A DNA stretch of 64,000 bases. Source: Monocercomonoides exilis. Taxonomy: Eukaryota > Preaxostyla > Oxymonadida > Polymastigidae. The position numbers and the translations under genes are program-made. Shown here piece by piece: positions 1 through 9,927 of the stretch. The notes under the pieces are model-generated. The model searched no databases and had not been told where the DNA came from. It saw only the letters and a list, made by a program, of their open reading frames with translations. The DNA lies in the NCBI GenBank assembly GCA_001643675.2, contig LSRY02000033.1, positions 1 to 64,000 of the forward strand, written 5' to 3'. Each line of letters begins with the position of its first letter. Position 1 is the first letter of the stretch.

Positions 1-1551
1 CTCTTCCTCTTCATCTTCCTCTCTCTCCTCTTCCTCTTCCTCTTCCTCTTCCTCTTCCTCATCTCCCTCATCTCCCTCCTCCCTCCCTCCCTCTCCCTTT
101 TCAGCAACTGAAGACGGTTCATTTCATTTATCAGAATGTTCTATGAAGACTCCATTCCAAAATGAAAAATCCACAAGAACCTCTCAAACAGTTATTCAAG
201 AATCGCTTTTTGCGTTCTCTTCTTCCCCAACTTCAGTAGCATTCACAGCATCTTCTCCTTTTGATTCAAATTCTTCATCACCTTCAGGAAACTCACCACA
301 ATCATCACTGCTGTTTTTAAACGCGAAAAATTCAACATCTTACGCATATCATAATTTTTCTTTGTCCTCTCTGCAGAATTCTCCATCATTTGCTCCAGAA
401 CAATCATCTTTCTCACAACCACCAACTGTCCCAATAGAAAAGACAATTTCTCCATCTTCTTCAATTGATAGAATAGTTGATTACTTAAATAGTTATCAAT
501 TTGAAACTGAAGAAAATATGGATAAAAGAAAGAAAGATTCAAATGAACAACTAAAACCGTTTTCAAATGCACTCAAACGGGATGAAGAAATCGAAGCGAA
601 ATCACGCTTATGTGTGCTTCAACAATTAGAGTCGAAAAGAGGGCTTGTGAATACAGGGAGTGTCTGTTCGTTGTCTTCTATTTGTCAATGTTTCGCTGCA
701 CTTGACATAAACAGAAATCAAGTTGCAATGATGAAGGATGAACATGTAGAGTTCATTCAATTATTCGAAATGCTCCGGAAGTCAAAAAAGAACAGCAAAG
801 TTTGGAATGGAACAGTTATATGGAACTTTTACGAATTGAAAATTGGACCAAGAAATGTGGCACAAAAACTGACTGATGTTTTTGATAAAATGTTGGATAA
901 GTTGTCGGATAAAAAGAATAAAATCTATCATATGTTTTCAATCTACAGCAAAAACGTTCGTAAATGCACTCATTGTGAAAATTTCTTAGTCTCGAATCGT
1001 GAAACGAGGTATTATTTCACAATAAATGGATCTGACATTATCGGAGGCCTGTTAAAATTACTAACAAACATTAATCTTATCACAGAACAACGAAATCGAA
1101 GGTGTAATAGGTGTGAAACGGACAAACCCTGTATTCCTTTCGTGCGTTTTGTATCATTTCCAGATATTCTTACAATTAATCATAATGTCAATGAATCTTT
1201 CAGGGTTGTCGCACCTCCAAAATCGATTGTGTTTGTTGAAAAGGGACCGGGACCGAATGACATGGAAATAAAAAACCCATTTAAGTTCAAGGAAGAAAGG
1301 GATCTGATTTTGAAGGACATTAAGCGATCTATCGTTTATGATTTGGTTGGTTGCATAATTCACTCAACAGCTATATACGAGCAAGGTCATTTTATTGCGA
1401 TTGTCAAAAAGGATGTGAATAGACCGTCATATTCTTCAATTTTTTGGAGTGCAATGATAATAGCGTGTCAGAAATAATTCCAGACAAATGGGAGGAATAC
1501 TGGATTTTAATGTCACAAGAAAATTGGAAACCTTCACTTTCTTTTTTATAA
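1..1551 (+). CDS. USP-family deubiquitinase, 5' partial, frameshifted near the C terminus
   Basis: Cysteine peptidase of the ubiquitin-specific protease family, which cleaves ubiquitin from proteins. The frame is open to the left edge: positions 2-100 encode a poly-Ser/Pro stretch, so the Met at 143 is probably not the start. Counting from that Met, the Cys box GLVNTGSVCSLSS has the catalytic Cys at residue 175 (codon 665-667) and keeps the oxyanion Asn five residues before it. The usual Tyr-Met-Asn after the Cys has become Ser-Leu-Ser. Two CxxC pairs (CTHC near residue 277, CNRC near 319) form the USP zinc ribbon, and the His box is GHFIAIVK near residue 416. The frame then stops at 1477, but another frame from about 1447 to TAA 1549-1551 reads ECNDNSVSEI...WEEYWILM, the expected USP ending. 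One base seems missing near 1440-1449. This is either a recent pseudogene or a sequencing indel. Confidence 0.8.
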
Positions 1552-2160
1552 AAAAAGTCATGTGACATATTTCACACTTCAAATTTATTGCTAATGCTTG
1601 TTTTTTCTCACTTCAGTTTTTGAAACAAAAATTAATAAAAAAAAAAAAAAAAGAAATAGAAAAAAAGAAATTCATTTGAATCATTCGATAAAAATAACAA
1701 AAAGTTAATTATTAAATAATTAAAAATAAATAAAAAAACAAAAAAAAAATAAAATTAAATAGAATATACAAAATTAATGATCTTAAAAAAACCAAATTAT
1801 TTGTGCATTTTGGTCAACATTGAAAGTCGCATATTCTATGCTTAATGAGCTGATAGTTTAATATAATGATGTTCTGAGCAAAAATTTGAAATGCCAAAAA
1901 CGCCATGATCTTTTCAATTAATAAATTTTTTTGAAAAAATATAAGATAAATCAATTTTCAAATATTTCGTTCAGTTGATGATAATTGCCTTTGTAATTTA
2001 ATATTTAGGTATTACAATTGAATTGCCAATAATCTTCGCAAGTATTATCTTCGTATTCTTCCTTTTCCTTTTGATTTGTTATTTTTAATTTTTCCCAACA
2101 ATTTTCGTCATGGCTGTTATAATGTCTTTTTTGTATGAGCTTCATTTGTTGCATAAGAGT
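1552..2160. other. AT-rich intergenic stretch
   Basis: Homopolymer-rich A/T sequence with no ORF that reads like protein. It follows the USP stop and probably holds that gene's 3' end. I see no RNA gene or clear repeat in it. Confidence 0.5.
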
Positions 2161-3640
2161 TTTTTCATCTTCTCAACAGGAGATGAGCGGAAGATGGAGC
2201 TGCTTGAATAGATCAAAACCAAAGACACGAGCTAATCGAACAGCAGTTCATCGGAACTCGTGAATTTGATATTATGTTTGAAACAGGTTCTTCCAGAGAT
2301 TCATGCTCTGAGGGTCCTGAAGAAAGGAAAGAAGAGGAGCAAGAGGAAGGCAATGGAACAGGTTTGGGAAAACGAGGAAGTGGAAGGAGCAACAGAAAAA
2401 GAGATTGAGAACGAAAAAGAGGGGCAGAAAAAAAAGAAAAGAAAAGAAAAGAAAAGAAACAGAAAAATTTCACAAAGGCACAGATGGTTGAGGAGTCTAA
2501 ATGGAAGGATGAAGCAAAAGGATTTATCATTAATTCCAGTCACAAATCGTATTCAGCTGAAGTAGATGCGATTTGAGGAAACAAAGAACAAAAACTTGGA
2601 CAAGATCTGCCATCTGCAATCGCTCCTGAATGAGAAGAAGAATGAGGAACAAGGAATAAGAGTCCTGAGGAAAGGAGGAGAGGAATGGCGTCAAGAGTGT
2701 CTGTGGTTTAAAGGATGTTTGACAAGCGGGACGAGGCAGATGACAAAGAGGAGAAGGTCAACATCTTCCATATGCACTTTATGCGAAGAATACTCAGCAT
2801 GTTAACTGCGATTTCTCTTCTCTTGTGCTTGCCCCACAGCCTTCGTCCGATCCAAAGCACGCTATGAACTTGTTCTGTGGGCTGTGACAGGAGAAGCCGA
2901 CGAGGATACTTCAGGTGAACAGCGAGTGCGCGCTGTATATTTTGTGTGCGGTGCGGTACGTGGACACGAACCTCTTCTATGTGCTAAACGAGAACTGGAT
3001 TGTTTATGACGGCAGACTCTCTGTCGATGAGAAGTGGGCGACGAACGACCTGCTCATTTTAGGTGCGGACCCCCTTGCAAAGTTCTTAAACCTGCACTGT
3101 TATCCGCGCAGCCTGGGAGGATACAACAGAAGAGAATGTGTAAGCTTCGTGAGGTTATATTTGAGTCACAACACGCAGACCAGTTACTGATGAATGTGGA
3201 AGAAGCAGCAGAGGAAGAGGGGGAAATGGAAACATCAGTGGGATCAATTTGTCTGCGTTGGATTCTTCGCTGTTTGTGTCAAATGGGGCAGAAACGCTGA
3301 CAAAAAAGAATATCATACGGCCAAAGAAGATTGCGATCGAAAAAAAGAAATAATTTATATCATTGGAGGAGTTTGGAGAAGAGTCGAAGTTGAGCGAGCG
3401 CAGAGCAGCAAGCTTTGCAAGAACAGCAAGTGAATACAGCAATTATCGCGGAAATTGAGTTTTTCCATTCAATGTTGCCAGATTTCTCGAAGAAGAGATA
3501 AGTCAGGAAAGCGGAGATGGTGAAGGAGGTTGAGGAGATTCTTAACTCAGCGAGAGAAAAGAAAAAGAGTTCCAGACGGATCTACTTTTGCAATGGAGAA
3601 GATCTGAAGCGATGTGGTGTGAGTTGAAATTTTCTTTTAA
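2160..3640 (+). pseudogene. Decayed protein-coding region, product unknown
   Basis: Protein-like segments lie in shifting plus-strand frames. Around 2280-2560 there is a Lys/Glu-rich stretch. At 2850-3140 a compact segment reads NSECALYILCAVRYV then LFYVLNENWIVYDGR and WATNDLLILGADPLAKF. After about 3140 the sense moves to another frame (REVIFESQHADQLL). An in-frame TGA lies near 2887, just before QEKPTRIL, and further stops occur at about 3350 and 3500. The part WIVYDG faintly recalls the last USP box, but no Cys or His box is visible, so I do not assign a family. It may be linked to the USP gene upstream or be an independent gene. The mix of stops and frameshifts argues for decay. Confidence 0.4.
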
Positions 3641-3760
3641 TAATAACAAAGAATTATTGTGTATTTATTTTTAATTATATTTTTTTTTTCAATTTTTGAA
3701 ATTTTCTGAACTTTTTCCATCATTCATTATGAACTTCATCTTTTTTATGTGTGTTGACAG

Positions 3761-4380
3761 CAACGTCCATTTTGTGAATGTGCTTATTTTCAATCTTCAT
3801 CGAATTTTTGTATGTGTCACATCTGCATGAAAATCACAGATTCATTCAATCTTTCCAGTCAGATTGGACTCATTCAAACAATTGCTAATAAGCTCTATAC
3901 AAGATACGATGAAAGAGCAATTCATCATTTAATAAGGTTTGAAATTTTTTTTGATTATTGTTATTATTGTTTTTATCGTATTTCTTGTTTTTCTATTTTT
4001 TATTTTTTCAAACTCTTATTTTAATTTCTTTCAATTAATTGATACATAAACTGATGAACTATCCCTTTTCATGTTTTTTTATACAGATTCTTTTTCTAAG
4101 TTTGAGCACTGTGTCTAAACCACAACCGCTTCACATCATTTCTATCATCATTGAAATCAGAGCTGATGAAAAAGAATGAACCAGGAACTCTCTTCTGCGC
4201 ATTTGGCTTCCACTATTGTCACTGTGTTGCAGCTGACTGTTCATTCCACATGAAACCAGACTTCCTCTTCTCACAGACCACTAAACATTTCTTCTCTTCG
4301 TCATCAATGCCTTCTTCTTCTTCTTCCTTCTCAAATCAGTCATACACAAGCAGCTTTGTTGTTTCCATGATCGAGTAAGT
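3761..4380 (+). pseudogene. Two exon-like Cys-rich segments with in-frame stops
   Basis: An exon-like block at 3761-3936 follows a TTGACAG acceptor and ends at a GTTTGA donor; the inferred intron is 3937-4086 (150 nt, ending ATACAG). It reads PFCECAYF, then CMCHICMKITDSFNLSSQ and LYTRYDERAIHHLIR. The second block (4087-4377) joins in frame, has TAA at 4097-4099 and TGA at 4103-4105, and then reads SELMKKNEPGTLFCAFGFHY followed by CHCVAADCSFHM. The clustered Cys and His residues suggest metal binding, but I do not recognise the family. The stops make a working gene unlikely. Confidence 0.4.
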
Positions 4381-4589
4381 CATGTGCGCTTCTCAAAAAG
4401 CAGGAATTATCTCCTCTTTCCAATAAAAGTTCTCCTCTTTCAATGTCACTCCTTATCTTCTGTGAATGACACTCCATTCAAACACCACAGATCTCCTTCT
4501 CCTCCTCTCTTCTTTCTCACTTTACCTCAATAAATGATTCAGCTTCCACCAAAAGCTCCCTTGCCTCAAATATCCTAGGCAGATAGAAC

Positions 4590-5290
4590 ATCTTTTTTGT
4601 GTAACATCACAAGCACAACCAGAGCTGCCACGAGCCATCAATATGTGGATTTTTGCAGATCTTCAACATCTTCCAACTCATCCCAACGTTCTTCTTCTTT
4701 TACAAGAACCTCCTTCCACCAAAAGAACATCAATGAACTGATCGCTCAATTCTTCCCATCGTATTCATATGTTTTCACGCCTGAAGCGCATTCCTTAATC
4801 AATAACGTCGTCTCTTCCTTCCTCTCTCCAAACTTTGCACCACCGCTGCTGGGCGTTTCAAGCACAGGTATTTATTAACAAAAAGACAATAGACAGAAAA
4901 ATGGAGTCTTTTGTATCATTTATTTTATATAGCTAACAGCAGCGTCGGATGATGAGTTGAAGAAATTATTGTTCCCATATAAGATATTCATTAATGAAAT
5001 GGAGGTTATTTAGAGAAAGAAGGAGGAAGAGAGAAGGAGAGAGAAAAAGTGAAAAAGAAGGAAGAGAAATTGAAAAGACTGAAGATGAAGACAAAGAGAT
5101 GTGGAGCAATGCAGATGAAATATCAACACTTTCTTCTTCAGCCTCTTCTTCTACGCCAAATTCTGTTCTGAAGCTGCTCTTGCATCAAATCATCGCTTCT
5201 GCCACTCCTTAGCTCCAATCAGCGAAAACGAGAGCCTTCGGCATTTGGTTGCAGATTATTCCAATGACAGACGATTTGACAGAAGAATGT
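4590..5290 (+). pseudogene. Decayed coding fragments, product unknown
   Basis: Fragments that read like globular protein sit in different plus frames: INMWIFADLQHLPTHPNVLL (about 4640-4700), ELIAQFFPSYSYVFTPEAHS (about 4735-4795), LTAASDDELKKLLFPYKIF (about 4935-4990) and IWLQIIPMTDDLTEECVF (about 5240-5295). An acceptor-like TATAG precedes the third. They may be exons and frameshifted pieces of one gene. I do not recognise the product. Confidence 0.35.
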
Positions 5291-5369
5291 GTGTTTCCGG
5301 TGTGCGAATGTTTATGAGATAGAAACAGACAAATGAAGTAGAACAGGCATAGTCATAGAAATAAGCGTT

Positions 5370-6845
5370 ATCATTGACATCAATACGGAAATCATCATCA
5401 TCATCATATTTTTCTTCATCTTCCTCATCTTCTCCAGCAGTAACTGACCCCTCTTCCCACCCCAAACCACCTCATCGTTCTGAAATTGCAATGGCTCGCC
5501 GCATAAGAGCAATGCATCCTCTCCTCCGCCTACGCTATCTCAACCGCTGTGCGCAAGTGACTGCTGCTTCTGGTGCTTCACATTGTTCTTCTTCCTCTTC
5601 TTTTTTCCTCCTCTTCTTCTTCCTCCTCGTTGCTTCGCTCTTATTGAAACAGATTTATAACAAGCGAAGAGCAGATGAGGAGGATGAGGCAGCAGTTCGG
5701 AAGAAGAAGGAAAAGACAATATTTTGTTCTCACTTCCGATGTGTTTGAGGCGCTGCCGCTGTTTGCGTAATTTCGGATAATGGAGCGATACGCGAAGCAT
5801 CAGGAGAATAGGAAGAAAGAGAGAGGGGGAGAAGAAAAAGAGAACAAATTAAGTTGAGGAAGGTATTGAAGCCTGCTAATGAAGGAGATTACAATGATGA
5901 TGAAAAAGAAAATAAAGTGAAAGCAAAAGAAAACGAGAATTATTCACTGATCAGAAGAAATTCTTTAAAGGAACCGAAGTGAAATGAAGAAAGCGAATGC
6001 CTTTACGACAGCTCCATCATCAGTGATGAAGAAGAGAGAAGAGAGAAGAGGTACAAACGGAGAGAGAAACAGAGGTTGATGCGAAGGTATTATCAGGCGC
6101 TTGAGCATCAACGTGATTCTGTTGTGAACGAAGTGCTTTTGATGGTCAGACCAAACTTGCTGCTTTCTCCGACGCCGATTGATGAATCTATAAAAAGATC
6201 AGGAATGAGTGGGAATGCTGCAAAAAATGAAGGAGATGATAAAGAATGTGAGAAAGAAGAGAAAGAAGCAACAAATTCTGGAAATGGAAATGGAAACAGG
6301 GAAGAAGTTGAAGGCAATACAGATGAAGGAAAAGACGAAAATCAAAAAGCAATTTTGGATGATTCAATGAACAACCGCAAAGAAGTTGCTTGAAAAGCAA
6401 AGACAATAAAAAAGAAGCAGAAAAGAATGCAAACGCGAAAGAATCAATTCAAAACGGCAAAAAGACGAAAAGCATTCAGATGAGCCAGAGCCAGAGCCTC
6501 TTTCATAACAATCCAAGCAAAAACAGAAGCAGCAGCAGTAACAGAACAACAATTCCGTCTCCAACGCTATCACATTCTCCACAGCCTAAACAATATTCTT
6601 CCGGAGGAGGTGACTTTGGAACGATACACTTTACACGAGGGAAGCGAATGGACGGTGGATGAAGAGGAGTTGGAGGGAGAGCGTTGATTGTGTACAGCCA
6701 AGAGATGGAGATGGGGAGAGGAGCTGTTGGTGCACCAATAACGCTTCCATCAACAGTTGTTGTTGTTGGAGGAGAAGGAGGGGTGACGTTGGGTGTGATG
6801 AGGATGAAGGATTTGAACAAAGAAGTGACAAAGGTAATGCAAGAT
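5370..6845 (+). pseudogene. Decayed low-complexity coding region
   Basis: Plus-strand fragments follow one another with frame changes: a poly-Ser opening (5398-5450), SEIAMARRIRAMHPLLRLR (about 5480-5540), a Lys/Glu-rich part, LMVRPNLLLSPTPIDESI (about 6140-6195) and Asn/Ser/Gly-rich stretches up to about 6660. Minus-strand readings are mostly Phe/Leu/Ser-rich complements of the Lys/Glu-rich tracts and look like shadows. No family is recognised. Confidence 0.3.
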
Positions 6846-7780
6846 GAATTTCCAGAATGAGAGAGGGAAAGAAGACGATGAAGAAGCGAAGATCACGTTT
6901 TGTTCATTCGAATCTGATGATCAGAGAGGAAAACTGCTTCGGTTGATGAAACTGCAGGAGATACAGAAGAAGAAGAAGGAGAAAAGAAAGAAAGAGAGGA
7001 GGCGAAAGAAGAAAGAAGAGCGGGAGCGCAGGAAAATGGAGAAAATGGCGAAGAAGATAGAGGAAAAAAGACAAGAATCTGTTTAGCAGCATCCAAGGAA
7101 TACTACAACCACACCTTGAGACAGGCACGCCAACCAACCAGAAAGAGAGCAAAATGACAAGCGATGTGCAGCAAGAGGCGAAAGAAAGTCAAACGCCAAT
7201 TTTGACAAGAGAGCGGAAATTGGACTGCATGCTGAATGACCTCGCTAATTCTGACTTAGAAGATTTGAGCGATGAACTGGATGTGCCCTGCCGTTATGTG
7301 CGTATCAAAAGCGAAGAAAACGGGCAATTTGTGTGGAAGATGCGAAAAGTGCCTGTTTATGCAGCAGTCGACGCGAGGCAGACAAGAACGCTGTTGGATC
7401 TGATGAGTGCGCTGAAGAGTGGGCTGTGGCAAAGCCGGGCGGAGCTGAGAAGAGGAAGGAGGATGAAGTGGAGGGGCTGGTGGACACACAAAGAGGAAGC
7501 AGAGGTGACACACAGAAAGGGAAGGAAAGGAGCAGGGAAAGGATCACCTCTGCTGTTTCAGAAGGAGAAAGGGACAAGAACATTCAGTCTGAGCAGTGTG
7601 CCTGGGAAAAGAGATACGTTGTGTTTCTCAAAGTTGGAATCTTTCTTCACATCGCAGAATTCAATGGTGATGAATCTGATGCAGAAACACCCTGCCCTCA
7701 ATTTGGTTGCGCCTTTTGATTCAACTGCAGAATTTGACGCAAATTCAAACATTGCTCTTCATCCTCTTTCTCACTGAACT
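6844..7780 (+). pseudogene. Frameshifted coding region with a PH-like fragment
   Basis: A Lys/Glu-rich coiled-coil-like stretch (6965-7080) is followed at 7154 by a frame reading LDCMLNDLANSDLEDLSDEL, VPCRYVRIKSEENGQFVWKM and TRTLLDLMSALKSGLWQSRA. The sense then seems to move to a second frame ending CAWEKRYVVFLKVGIFLHIA (about 7595-7655), which loosely resembles the start of a pleckstrin-homology domain (W-K-R-Y-V-V). It then moves back to the first frame (MNLMQKHPALNLVAPFD). The two frames alternate, so at least two indels are needed for one protein. PH is only a guess. Confidence 0.35.
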
Positions 7781-9020
7781 TCATCACTTGTCAATTCTTC
7801 CTTGTTTATGAACATCCAACAGCAATCTTCTTTTTCTCTCAGAACATCTTTATCTCCTTCACTGCAGTCCCAAGCTAAACTTCTATCTTCTGCTAGTCTT
7901 GCTGATCCTGGTTCTCTTTCTCCGCTATCCCTGCCTTCCGTAACTTCTTCGTCTTCTCTTTCACCATCGTTATCTTCTGCTCCTTCTCTTTCATTCAGCT
8001 CCCGTCAAATTCATCATCAGGCCTCGTCTTTCATTCCTACTCAGAAAGACGAAAGAAATATTTATTCAGACATAGAATTTCAACCAACCTAACACAGCAA
8101 CGGAAATGATTCTAAATCCTATCGAGAAAAGCTAATCATAAGGCATGCAATCTACAAGAAATTCTATTTTGGCCATTTCGTTTTAAGATTGAAAGAATTC
8201 ACAGAAAACAGAAGGAGCAGGGCAAAAATGATATTTGGTATGAACGAGTTCCAAAAAATAACCTTCAATTGATTTCACAACATCAAAACCACGTGAATTG
8301 CAGGAAATGAAAGGATGAGGGAAATTGATTCAGAGGAAAAGGCTTATTTAAAGAGAATTTGGAAAAGGCAGTTAAGTGAATCGGATACAAGCATGTTTAA
8401 ATCGGAATGTTGAGGAAATAAATGTTTTTGAAGAAAATTACCAAATATGATTGAAGAAAGGAAAACGGATGATTCCATTTAGCAACAAGCGAAATTTGCA
8501 TTTGATGAAGAAGCGAAATTAGATAAGAAAGTGGAAAAGAAATATTTCTATGTGAGCTGATTTTCGGATCTATGAAAGAAAAGCAAAGATATATTCCTCA
8601 AATGAAAATGCGATGAAAGTTCATGAATATTGATATTACATGGAATATATACAAAATAAATGGAAGGAAATTATTAGGAAATCAGATAAATTTCATCATC
8701 GCCTGTGATTGTGGTGTCAACCGTGCTGAAAGTGAGTGTTTGAGTGGGAACAAATATTAAAGAAAGGAGTGTGAGGGAGGCATCTTGCAGGAGGGAAATG
8801 AAGCCGTTGAGGGCATACTCGATGGTGGCGCATGGGTTCTGTTGGGGTCTGCCACAGGCATCAGCATCAGTTCCACCATTTGCAACGATTTTGTTCTGGG
8901 CAATGAGGGGGATCCATCCATTGAACTCAGCTTTTCTAATTTTCCACGATTTCGTTTAACGTTTGATGAATCCGATGAATCGAATAAAAGGAATGGAGAT
9001 TTGTTGGCTATACAAAGGTG
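7780..9020 (+). pseudogene. Ser-rich ORF followed by a stop-riddled region
   Basis: The frame from 7802 encodes a Ser/Leu/Pro-rich stretch ending at TAA 8090-8092. The same frame continues to about 8690 with some 13 further stops, mostly TGA, and the sequence between them still looks protein-like (REKLIIRHAIYKKFYFGHFV near 8120-8180). Stop density is about what random AT-rich DNA would give, so the coding origin of 8093-8740 is only a possibility. Two plus-frame readings compete at 8744-9021, and a GTGAGG donor-like site occurs at 9019. Confidence 0.25.
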
Positions 9021-9430
9021 AGGGAAAAAAAAAAAGAAAATTAACATTTTTTGATCAATAAAAATTAACAATTTTGTTTTCTTTTTTTCTTTAATATTCT
9101 TCTTCGTAAACTTTTTCTTTGCAATATTTTGTTTTGCCAATTATGAAATTTCTATTTTCCTTTTGAAGATTGATTTTTCAATTTTTTTATAAAACTTGAT
9201 CAAAAAATTCTTTTTCACCAAAAACATTAAAAAGGTATGTTTTTTTGCATATAATAATAAAACAAATACATATTACAGAAATAAAAGCTTAATACTTGAA
9301 ATAAATCAATTTAATTTATTGATCAATAAATACCTCTATAAATTTTATTTTTTCGATTTTTGATCTTTTTTTATGATATCAAAAAAAATCACCCAAATTT
9401 ATAATTATCATAATAAAATTTTGCTGATAT

Positions 9431-9607
9431 GGGTCAAAATTTTTGCAATTATGAAAAAAACTGTGATTTGTTCCAAACTTTTTCTCCAACCTTATCATTA
9501 TGTTTCAACCGTAACAACACAAATTATCACAAAAAAATTCTAAAATTGAGAAAAATAAATGTTAGAGAAGAATGGAACAAAATTCATCAAGCAAAATATT
9601 TTGTCCC
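9431..9607. mobile_element. 177-bp MITE-like element with terminal inverted repeats
   Basis: The left end reads GGGTCAAAATTTTTGC and the complement of the right end reads GGGACAAAATATTTTGC. Both sides are flanked by ATAT (9427-9430 and 9608-9611), a likely 4-bp target duplication. The ends match those of the 269-bp repeats at 39.6 and 52.7 kb, so this is a shorter relative. An 83-codon ORF crosses it but resembles no protein. It lies about 320 bp upstream of BBS4. Confidence 0.65.
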
Positions 9608-9927
9608 ATATCACTTTGAAAGAATCATAAAAGACAATGATGAAAAGTTCTTATACAAAAATATGATCATTGTTTCATAACATTTTCTCATTTATCGCTC
9701 GCATTTGATATTAGACAAAAAATTTTCTATTTTTAAAAAACCAGGATATGTTTTCAACATTTTCAGTAATCGTGACATAAGAAGTCTTCCTTAACAATGC
9801 AAAAATCCATAGAAGCACAAAAAAATCGAGAAAATATTTGAAAAATTTGTGTGGAACATCATTCACAAAGCAAAAACTTTTTTAAGTTTGAGATTTTTGA
9901 TCTAACCACAAGAAAATTTAATACTAT

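Noticed and set aside
2160-9020. Alternative genetic code with TAA/TAG as Gln, known in some oxymonads
   Set aside because: The long ORFs here use only CAA/CAG for Gln, have no internal TAR over thousands of codons, and TAA and TAG end two of them; frameshifts in the broken region also need another explanation.
8757-9140. 127-codon minus-strand ORF (MVELMLMPVADPNRTHAPP)
   Set aside because: Reads somewhat like protein, but overlaps two equally plausible plus frames and has no supporting splice or start signals.
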